In this document: positions 20,535 through 30,096 of the stretch, in pieces | Layout of the letters: every line of letters begins with the position of its first letter | Position numbering within the stretch: position 1 is the first letter of the stretch | From: Rachicladosporium sp. CCFEE 5018 | Lineage: Eukaryota > Ascomycota > Dothideomycetes > Cladosporiales > Cladosporiaceae | Direction: 5' to 3' | DNA: 64,000 nucleotides | Assembly: GCA_002077045.2 (NCBI GenBank) | Contig: KZ111163.1 | Location: 247,880-311,879, forward strand | Notes under the pieces: model-generated | Told to the model about the DNA's origin: nothing | What the model saw: the letters and a program-made list of their open reading frames with translations, nothing else | Database searches by the model: none | Position numbers and translations under genes: made by a program

Positions 20535-23021
20535 ATGATGAAGTTGACTCGCGCGCTCATAGCGATCTCATCGATACTATCTCCTGTGCTGGCAGCACGA
20601 GACTACGACACTCACGACTACTACGCAGTTCACCTGAAGCAAGGTGTTCGACCTGAGGATGTATCCTCGGCACTGGATCTTCACTACGATGGACCCCTTG
20701 GCAAACTAGATGACCATCATATCTTCCGCACACATCGGCAACATGGCTACGATCACATCGAGACGGCGAGAGGGGACCTCAAATGGCGGCGGCGGAAGCG
20801 GGAAGCCGGATCCGATGAGCTTCATGCGCTGGACCATGTCTTGCTCTCGCAGAAGCAGGAGCTGCACAAGCGATTCCCGCTAATAAAACGAAGCGTATTA
20901 CCGCCTCTTGTCCAGGAAGCGCAGCTACAGCGACGACAGGGCGAAGCGCCCGTGGACGCGGCAGTGCAAATGGGGATAGACTTGGCAAAAGCGTTGGATA
21001 TTGGTGATCCTATCTTCCAGGAGCAATGGCACTTGTATAATCACGTGCAACTTGGGCATGACATAAATGTCACCGGTGTTTGGGCACAGGGGATTACGGG
21101 AAAGAACAGTACGATCAGTATTGTGGACGATGGATTGGATATGGACAGCGATGATTTGAAGGATAATTACTTTGCGGAGGGGAGCTATGACTTTAATGAT
21201 CAGGTCGATGATCCGAAGCCGCGGTTGAGTGACGATCGACACGGCACACGATGTGCTGGGGAGGTGGCGGCTGTGAAGAACAATGTCTGCGGCGTTGGAG
21301 TTGCGTACGATTCGAAGGTCGCAGGCGAACGGATTTTGTCCAAGATAATATCGGACGCCGACGAGGCCGAGGCCATGAACTACGCATTTGAGAAGAACCA
21401 CATTTACTCTTGCTCTTGGGGACCGCCCGACGACGGCACAGCGATGGAGGGACCCGGTGTGCTTATTCGGCGGGCAATGGTAAATGGTGTGCAGAAGGGT
21501 CGACAAGGCTTAGGATCGATTTATGTGTTTGCCATCGGAAATGGTGCTGCCAATGACGACAACTGCAATTTTGACGGATATACGAACAGCATCTACTCCG
21601 TTAGTGTCGGTGGCATCGATCGCAAGGGGCTGCATCCGTATTACTCCGAGAAGTGCAGCGCTCAGCTTGTAGTCACGTACTCCTCGGGCTCTGGCGATGC
21701 GATACACACAACGGATGTGGGGCAGAACAAATGCTACAACAGCCATGGCGGCACGTCTGCGGCAGGTCCCTTAGTCGCTGGGATCTACGCACTGATGCTG
21801 GAGGTCAACCCCAAGCTCGGATGGCGAGACTTCCAATGGCTCACAGCACTCACTGCTGTCAAGGTCGAGAATCCAGGTGATTGGCAGCTGAATAAGGCTT
21901 TCGGTAGGGAGTTCTCGCATCAGTATGGCTATGGCAAGGCCGATGCGTGGGCTTTGGTCGAAGCTGCTAAGACCTGGAAGAATGTCAAGCCGCAGGCGTG
22001 GTACTACTCGCCCTGGCAGCATATCAAGCACGAGGTACCGCAAGGTGATCAAGGACTTGCTAGCACTGTACAGGTCACCGCGGAGATGCTAAAAGACGCC
22101 AATCTTGAGCGTCTGGAACACGTCACAGTGACGATGAACGTCGAACATATGCGTAGAGGAGATCTGTCTGTAGAGCTGAGATCGCCCTCGGGTATGGTCT
22201 CCCACCTGGCCACGCATCGCCGAAACGACAATGCCGCTGCAGGGTACGTCGATTGGACTTTCATGTCAGTTGCTCACTGGGCCGAGTCCGGCATCGGCAA
22301 CTGGACGGTCGTTGTGAAAGACACCCTCGTCGATGACAATAAAGGTAGCTTCACGGACTGGCGCCTCCGTTTCTGGGGTGAAAGCATCGATGCCTCGAAG
22401 CAATCTCTACTACCGTTGCCGACAGATCACGATGACGACGATCATGATCGTGAAGATGCTGTCGTAGGCACTACCTCCGTAGCGGTCCCTACTGAGACTG
22501 GCGCACCAGCAGGCAACCCAACGGATCACATTGATCGTCCCGTAAATGCCAAACCCACTACCACTTCTTTCCCCACACCTACTGAGACTCCGCCTGCTGA
22601 ATCTCTCCCAGCCACCCCAACATCAACCAACAGTGATTTCCTCCCTCGACCCTTCCCCACCTTCGGCGCCTCCAAGCGGACACAAGTCTGGATTTACGGC
22701 GCCGCAGTTCTCATCGTCATCTTCCTCGCAGCACTCTTGGGCTACTATGTCTATCAACGCCGCAAGCGCGCGCGATGGATGAGTCGCGACGACTACGGCT
22801 TCGAGATGGTGGACCACGACGATGCTGATGGTGCTGCACCGGGTGTCGTTGGTGGCAAGAAGAACCGCAGGGCTGGGGAGCTGTATGATGCTTTCGCTGA
22901 GGGGAGTGATGGCGAGGATGAGCCTTTTGGACTTGGAGAGAGTAGTGAGGATGAGGAAGGCGATGAACATGGGAAGGAGAGGTATCGGGATGTGGAGGTG
23001 CCGAAGGAGGGCGAGAAGTAG
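20535..23021 (+). CDS. KEX2: Kexin, Golgi proprotein convertase (copy 2)
   Basis: Same 828-residue layout as copy 1: signal peptide, propeptide, Asp198/His236/Ser408 triad, P domain, stalk, membrane span and acidic tail. No difference is seen through the catalytic domain. Changes lie downstream: Val to Ile and His to Asp in the P domain (HIKHEVP, EMLKDANL), Leu to Phe (RLRFWGES), several in the Ser/Thr stalk, and a few in the membrane span and acidic tail. Both copies are intact, so neither can be called a pseudogene. Confidence 0.93.
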   Translation: MMKLTRALIAISSILSPVLAARDYDTHDYYAVHLKQGVRPEDVSSALDLHYDGPLGKLDDHHIFRTHRQHGYDHIETARGDLKWRRRKREAGSDELHALDHVLLSQKQELHKRFPLIKRSVLPPLVQEAQLQRRQGEAPVDAAVQMGIDLAKALDIGDPIFQEQWHLYNHVQLGHDINVTGVWAQGITGKNSTISIVDDGLDMDSDDLKDNYFAEGSYDFNDQVDDPKPRLSDDRHGTRCAGEVAAVKNNVCGVGVAYDSKVAGERILSKIISDADEAEAMNYAFEKNHIYSCSWGPPDDGTAMEGPGVLIRRAMVNGVQKGRQGLGSIYVFAIGNGAANDDNCNFDGYTNSIYSVSVGGIDRKGLHPYYSEKCSAQLVVTYSSGSGDAIHTTDVGQNKCYNSHGGTSAAGPLVAGIYALMLEVNPKLGWRDFQWLTALTAVKVENPGDWQLNKAFGREFSHQYGYGKADAWALVEAAKTWKNVKPQAWYYSPWQHIKHEVPQGDQGLASTVQVTAEMLKDANLERLEHVTVTMNVEHMRRGDLSVELRSPSGMVSHLATHRRNDNAAAGYVDWTFMSVAHWAESGIGNWTVVVKDTLVDDNKGSFTDWRLRFWGESIDASKQSLLPLPTDHDDDDHDREDAVVGTTSVAVPTETGAPAGNPTDHIDRPVNAKPTTTSFPTPTETPPAESLPATPTSTNSDFLPRPFPTFGASKRTQVWIYGAAVLIVIFLAALLGYYVYQRRKRARWMSRDDYGFEMVDHDDADGAAPGVVGGKKNRRAGELYDAFAEGSDGEDEPFGLGESSEDEEGDEHGKERYRDVEVPKEGEK

Positions 23022-23684
23022 GAGTGTGGACGAGGATTTGTATTGGGTAGGCGAGGTGTTGGGGGATGGGTAAACGGTCGCATAGAGATCAGGGTAGGGT
23101 TGTACGATCATTTTGTATGTCACAGATCCGGTTCCGAGCATGAACATCGAGCTCTTCACAGAATGGAGTAATGAAGCCGGTTTAAGCTTTCGGCTCCAGC
23201 CGCAATGAACGGTCAGGAAGTCGCGTCTCATGTTGTCTTCTTCCAGGGTCGACCATTTCTTGTACTGGCAACGCCGACGCGCCGAGTCTTTGTTCCTACA
23301 CGGTGGCTTGCCAACTTCGCAACATTGGGCGTTCGCTAATTCCCGTCGTGGCGTGGCAACAAAGCTGCCATTTACATCCCGCATGCTCCGATGGTTCATC
23401 ACAACTATTATTACTGACTTCACGATTTCAAGCTCAGCTGATCAAATGCGATTAACATCAGCAGAGGAGTGGCTGCCGGCTTGGCAAGCACCTGTAGAGG
23501 CGATGGAATGCATGGAGAGAAATAAGGTGCCCGCCCCGAGTAGCCCAGGAATGCAGAGTAAGTCCGTCAACAACGCGTCCCGCGCGGAGAGTATCTCACA
23601 AGTTTCTGCTTCCATCGTTGCCGCTCAGCCGTGCTCGTTGTCGGTACTGCATTCGAGAAATCACAGTGACATCGCGTCGTCACG
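23022..23684. other. Intergenic, KEX2 to GH16 (copy 2)
   Basis: About 660 bp; diverged and shorter than the copy-1 counterpart. Promoter of the GH16 gene. No conserved ORF. Confidence 0.5.
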
Positions 23685-26600
23685 ATGCGGTCCTCGCCAC
23701 TCGTTTCGAGGATCGCTGTCTTCTTGTTTCCCTCCTTCTTTCTCGTTGCTAATGCACAAAGCGTTCCCGGTGGAGCATACTACCCAGGCAATGGAGCGCC
23801 GGCAGCAGGCACGTACAAGCTGATTGATGACTACAACCCGGCGATCTTCTTCAACAAGTTCAACTTCTACAATGATTATGATCCGACGTATGGCCACGTG
23901 CAGTATGTGAACAAGCAGACGGCGCAGCAAAATGGCTACGCTACAGTGTCGAATGGTAACAAGTCTGCGCTCATCTCGGTGGACACGACCAACAAGTGGC
24001 CGAATGGCGGACCTGGACGACCGGCGGTCAGGCTGATTAGCGACAATACGTACACACATGGCCTGTTCATTCTGGATGTCGCACATATGCCGACTGGATG
24101 TGGGACGTGGCCTGCGTACTGGCTGCTGGGACCCAATTGGCCGTATACTGGCGAATTCGGTAAGTGCGACAGGGACTAGGGAACTGTGATCAGTCCATCT
24201 CTGACCACAGTGCAGACATCATCGAGGGGGTACATACCAGTATATCGAACTCGGTCTCTTGGCACGCGTCCCCTGGCTGCACAATTTCACCAGCCGATCA
24301 GACCGCTACCTTTGAGACATCAAACTGCGATACCAGCGTGAACGGCAACTCTGGCTGCGGATCGCTACTGAACGGTTCCCTCATTGCCAACAACTCTGGC
24401 GCCGGCCTGAACTCAAACGGTGGCGGCGTGTACGCCACTGAGTGGACTTCCAACTTCGTCAAGACCTGGTTCTTCCCACGTGGTAGCGTTCCTGCGAGCA
24501 TCACCAATGGCGCACCTGACGTGACGACTTTCGGCACTCCCACGGTCAATCAGCAGGGTCCAGGATGCAAGATTGACGATCACTTTGTGAACATGAGCAT
24601 CATCATCAATACAGACTTCTGCGGCGCCTGGGCTGGTAACGTGTATGCGTCCTTTCCCGATTGCCCGCAAGATCCCAGTGCGCCGAGCTCTATCGACGCG
24701 TGTGTGAACTTTGTGGGCAATAATCCATCGTACTTCACACAAGCGTACTGGGAGATCAACTCGATCAAAGTCTATCAGATGCCACAAGGCGCACAGCCGA
24801 CTTCATCATACAGCACGAGCCAGTCTTCGGCTGCTCCCATGTCTAGTACCAACACTGTGCCGCTCGGTATGGGTCAGACAAGCTCCTCAGTATCGTCCTC
24901 GTACTCATACACTGGACCGCTGACCTCGAAGTCTTCTTCTACAACAGGCTCAGCACCGACGGCTGTTGCAACCCCAGCCATCTGCCCAGGGTCGAATAAT
25001 ACTGTCTGGACTGACTACAACAGCGTACAATGGAACGTTCATTGTGGTGCTGACTACTCGGGTCCGGCACAAGGACCGTTCTACACGAACAGCTTCGAAG
25101 CGTGTCTCGAGCTTTGTGACGGCCAGAGTGGCTGTACTGCTGTCGGCTATCTCGGAGGCAATGGAGCAGGCACCTGCTACACCAAGTCTGGGAGCGGAAG
25201 CTGGAACTATGATGGCACTACATTTGGCGCACGCAAGGTCGGCGCCGATGGTCCGTCTTCCTCAGCGTCAACGGCATCAATATCATCATCAGCAGCACCT
25301 CTGGCGCAGTATACATCGACGTCCGCTTCAGCACTGCCAGCATCATATACAAATTCACCAACTTGTCCCGCCGCGAACGGCACCTCCTTCACCGACTCAA
25401 AGTCGCATATGTATGCGATCTATTGCGATTCCGACTCCTCGCCGGGCGCCTACGCTTCGAACCCGGCCCCTAGCTTCGCGGCCTGCATCGAAAGTTGCGG
25501 AGCGGACTCTACCTGCGGTGCAGCGACCTTCGATGGAGCAGATGGAGGAGATGGAGGCTTCTGCTACCTCAAGCATTCGACGACATCGATGATGTCCTCG
25601 TATGGCATCGGACTGGCTGTGAAAGCGCCGGGCAGCTCAAGTGCAGCGACATCGTCGAGCACACACGCCGCCTCCAGCTCCAGTGGCCCGCCGGCCTACA
25701 GCGCAGTGAGCTCGACCACCTCGGTGCCAAGTGTCGCAGGCTCAAGCTCATTGATCACAACGCAATCGGTTACTGGTACACCCCAGACTTATGGCCCACC
25801 AGCGACGCTTCTGCCGCCCGTATCGTCTTCGACCTCTTCCTCGGCGCCGTTGACTCCGTCAATGTCAACATCCTCAAGGTGAGTCACTTCTCCTACTTCT
25901 AGTGCTGCTTCGAGTTCGTCGGCTGTGCCTGCTATGTATGGATCATCCTCGGCGTCTAGTACGAGCTCTTTGCCCACGAGTAGCATGGGCATCACTTCAT
26001 CGGTCATATCGTCCAGCTCGTCGAGCTCAAGGTCATCATCCATGATCAGCAGCTCAAGCAGCGCGAGCTCAAGTCTTACCTTTGGCCCGCCCGTCTATCA
26101 GCAGCCCAGCTCTAGCGTGAGCACGAATACCGGCCCTTTCGTTGCAACAGAGTCTTCAGTGTATGTGACGACCACTACCTACACGCCATTGACATACCTG
26201 GCATCAAGCTCAAGCCAGTCCACCTTATCGAGCAGTGGCAGTAGCGCTACTAGCAGCACCTTGTCGTCAAGCTCAAGCTTCTCGCTGCCGCCACTGTATC
26301 CGCAGACGAGCAGCAGCTCGGCCTCAGCTCCGTCTACTGCCTCATCGTCCTCCACGGTGCGACAGTCGGCTAGAAGCGCTTCTGGACCGACGTCGAGCTA
26401 TTCGGGGTCGACAGCCACATCTTCATGGACTAGTGGCAGTAGCATCGCTCTGACATCTGTCACGACCTCATCAATGACTTCACCTGTGGTGCCAATCACA
26501 AGCAACATTCTGACATCGACATCTTCTAGTGCGATTGTTCCGCCGGTGTACGGCTTATCGACTGCTTCGACTTCCTCAAGTGCATCATCGTCACGCTCAT

Positions 26601-29600
26601 CGAGCTCATCTAGCTCCTCCATCGCTCAGACCAGCTCAGCAGCTCCGCCAACCTACTCGCAAGCTGGCGCACCGCCTTGTGATTCGACCTTCACAGATCC
26701 CTCGGGTCAGACTTACGTCGTCAAGTGCAACACCGATACGAGCACGCCATCTTACCGCACTGTGCAAGTGAACAGCGGTGGATTCACAGGGTGCTTCGGT
26801 GCCTGCGACGGTCAAGCCGGCTGCAATGGCTTTACGTACGTTGGCAACGGTAATTCTGGTGATTGCTACCTGAAGCAAAACTATGGCACCTTTATCACTG
26901 GATCTTCGAACATGGTGACTTGCTTCAAGGTGTCTAGTCTGCCGTCCAGTTCGAGCTCGCAAGTCAGCACGTCCAGCGTGGGACCTGCCGGCTATTCGAG
27001 TGGAATGTGGACGTCCGTCCCTGTGTACAGCACTGCTGGCTCGACTTCGTGGTCATCCAGCTGGATGCCAGTATCGTCGTCAGCGTCCATTTCAGCCTCC
27101 TCGATGAGCATGCCAGCTGTATACCCTGTGTCGAGTGCGCTATCTTCGAGCTTGAGTAGCAGCAGCTCGTCAAGCAAGTCTTCGTCAGTTCCGGCGCCAC
27201 CGTGTCCCACCAGTACAGCCTCGTACTGTGGTAGCGCCAATCAGCAGACGACCTGCCAGAGCAGTGGCGGCAACAACTATGCTGTCCAGTGTGGCATTGC
27301 GTATACAGGTACTGTCATCAACACAGATGGCCAATATAAACGTAACGAGCTCGTGGACCGAGCTGTTGAGCCAGATCTACCCTCATGTCAAGCGCTTTGC
27401 GACCACACTACGGGATGCGTCAACTTCAACTACATTGGCACGAATTGCACTCTGCTGAGCTCCGTGACTGGCTACACTTACACGCCTGGTGCTGTCGCTG
27501 GACAGCAGGTGTATGGTACTACTGCGCCGGCACCAATCCCCGCCGCGCCCACCTGCCCTGGCTCAGCTGGGAAGAGCTTCATCGATAGCACTGGTGCTTT
27601 GTATAACATTGTGTGCTATACTGACTATGCTGGCGACAACATCGGCACTCCGTTCGCTGCAACGAATATCGCGAACTGCATGCCCAACTGTAACGCTGAC
27701 AGGACTTGCGTTGGTCTGGAATTCAATTTGGCGTACGGGCTTTGTTGGCTCAAGTCCTCATTCGGTGGTACGCAGACCGGCAATACAAGCATTATTGCTG
27801 CGCAGAGAGCAGCTGTACCGCCAACATACGGCTCATCCTCTACCAGTCATGCAGGTATCCAGACCGTACCGACTAGTGGGCCGATCATGCTTACGACGAA
27901 CACTGGTAGTGCTTCGGGACCAGTTACGATCACTACTACCTTATCGCCAGCTTCGGCTTCCGTCACTGCGACATTGTGTGAGTGCTTCCTCTCCTATCCT
28001 GTATATCTCTGCTGACTGCCTTAGCTCTTTCATCAGGCGCTACTATCACCGTTGGACCATCCTCTGCACCACAAGCGACGGTCGTTAGCACCATCACCAC
28101 AACGGCACCGAACAGCGGCTACTATACGACAGACTCGCGTGGCTCTTACTATGTATACACTTCCACACCAACATCGACATCAATATCAGCATCGTTGTGC
28201 TTTACTTGTGCCCTGACGCCTGTCGTGGTCACCGGTGGCGATGCGACACCGACCAGCCCGAGTCAGGCACCTCCCAACTACAATCCGACTTGCTCCGCTC
28301 GTCATGCAAGCAGAAGCGCTACGGGCACGACCACTGTGTTCACGACCTACGTTGTCACGACTTGTGCTCCTCAGCCTACGTGCCCTGCTCCAGGATACTT
28401 CATGTACAGCGGCTCTGCGACACAGCCTGGTCAGTAAGTGATCACTACAACGAAGGCTGGCGGTGCTGCGATTACGTATACCCAGATCCCTGCTTCGACG
28501 TCGGGCTCAGGTTGGTCCGGCACTGGCGCATCAGGTAGTGGTGGGTCAGGATCCGGTGGTTCAGGCTCTGGAGGCACAGGCTCTGGAGGCACAGGTACTG
28601 AAGGTACAGGCTCTGGAAATACCAGCTCTGGAGGTACCGGCTCTGAAGGTACCAGCTCTGGAGGCACTGGCGCTGGAGGAACAGGCTCGGGAGGAACAGG
28701 CTCAGGTGGCTTAGGCTCAGGCGGCTCAGGTGGAGCCGGCTACACAGCACCAGTCTGTCCAACCTCAAACGGTCAAACGATTACCGACTCAATGGGTATG
28801 CTGTACCGGATCTACTGCAGCCTCGCGTTCGCCGACCCGACCCTCGAGACGCAGACGCAAAGCACACTCGGAGGCTGCATTGGTGCCTGCGACATGTACA
28901 ACACCCTCACTTTCTACCAGGCTAGCCAGTGTCTAGGCGTTACGTGGTTTGCTGCGACGGGCTCTTGTCACTTGAAGTCGAGAGCTGCCAATCCGATGAT
29001 GCAAGATGGTGCAGCGTCTGTGCAGCTTTTGTCACCTTACTATGGTCCTGGTAGCAATGGCACCTCGCCCGGATATGGCACGACGGTCATTGGGACGATG
29101 ACTGCTCCGGCGTCGACGATCACTGCTGGACCGGGTACCGGGCCAGGCACCGGACCCGGCACAGGCCCCGGAACGGGAGCTGGTACTGGCCCCGGTACAG
29201 GTCCTGGACCAACTCAGACCGTCACCACAACCACAACGGCGATCAGCTATGTGCCTTCCACGATTTACAGCGTCAGCACCGCAGTCAGCACATACACCTC
29301 AAACGGCATCCAGTACGTCACCTCCTACGGCGTCTCAACAGCCGTCAGCGTCTCCTACGTCCCTGCCTCAACCCGCACAGTCACCACAACCACAACGGCA
29401 ATATCCTACGTCCCCTCGACAATCTACAGCATCAGCCAGGTAGTCTCGACGTACGTCTCCAACGGCGTGACAACAGTAACCTCCTACGGCGTCTCAACAG
29501 CAGTAAGCGTGTCCTACGTCCCAGCTTCACCGAACACAGCAACAGCAACAGCCACAGCCACCACAACCGTCGTCTCCATCTCCGTCCAACAAACCACCGG

Positions 29601-29991
29601 CCCCGGCGGAACCGTAACAGTAACCCAAACGCCCTCCCCCTCCACCGTTCCCGGCGGCTACGGCGGTGGCGGTACAGTCACAATGACCACCGGCGGTGGC
29701 GGCTACATCACCGTCACGCAGTCCGCCTCAGGCGGCGGAGCAGGCAGCATGACGGCCACGACCACCATGTACGTCACTGTTACCGTCGCGCCGAGCTACA
29801 CGAGCACGAGTAGTTCGTTTACGTGCAGGACGTACGCGACGAATTATCTGAATGGCATGCATGGGCGGATTAAGAGGGCGGAGACGAAGAAGAGTATCTT
29901 TGATGTTGAGATTGTGTTGGCGGAGAATGAGAGGGCGGCTAGGCCGGGGCAGGCGCCGGAGTTGTGGTATAAGGAACGGCCACTTGCGTAG
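23685..29991 (+). CDS. Secreted GH16 glucanase with PAN/Apple modules and Ser/Thr-rich linkers; frame has two in-frame stops
   Basis: Cell-wall-type endo-beta-1,3(4)-glucanase by family. Exons 23685-24159, 24216-27977 and 28025-29991 total exactly 2068 codons in one frame, but TGA (25880-25882) and TAA (28435-28437) interrupt it. The signal peptide (to about residue 25) and the GH16 domain come first; the first intron splits the catalytic motif GEFDIIEG. Six Cys-rich modules follow, PAN/Apple-like (pattern CP...GxxFTDSxGxxYxIxCxxDxxG...FxxCxxxCDxxxGC), near 24980, 25366, 26680, 27246, 27553 and 28757, separated by Ser-rich stretches. The tail has Gly/Thr/Pro repeats and two 53-residue repeats. 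Stopping at the TGA would give 713 residues with the catalytic domain and two modules. No clear GPI signal at the far end. Confidence 0.7.
28529..28740 (+). repeat. Gly/Ser/Thr-coding minisatellite in the GH16-PAN gene
   Basis: Degenerate 15-bp units around GGCTCTGGAGGCACA encode GSGGT-type repeats. Such arrays change copy number easily and produce long mirrored ORFs on the other strand. Confidence 0.8.
29125..29535 (+). repeat. GTGP repeats and a 159-bp tandem duplication
   Basis: A run of GTGPGTGP-type codons (about 29130-29215) precedes two copies of a 53-residue unit starting VTTTTTAISYVPSTIYS; the second copy starts 159 bp after the first (29221 versus 29380). The units are highly similar but not identical. 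Confidence 0.75.
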
Positions 29992-30096
29992 AGTAGTGTA
30001 TTCTGGGACTGCAGTGTACTTTAGTCAGATTGGCAACGATTTTGATTGTCGCATCTACATCCGGTGCCTCCGGTTGAAATGGTGGTTTCCACTCGA

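Noticed and set aside
13461..24213. Recent tandem duplication giving two KEX2 genes
   Set aside because: Not excluded, but the block ends coincide exactly with contig edges at two independent gaps, so overlapping allelic contigs are more likely.
25880..25903. 24-bp intron (GTGAGT...CTAG) removing the TGA in the GH16 gene
   Set aside because: It keeps frame and has GT-AG ends, but is far below the usual minimum intron size of about 45 bp seen elsewhere in the window, so it is listed only as an alternative.
28538..28768. Long minus-strand ORFs of Pro/Glu or Leu/Ser repeats
   Set aside because: Mirror images of the Gly/Ser/Thr minisatellite on the plus strand.
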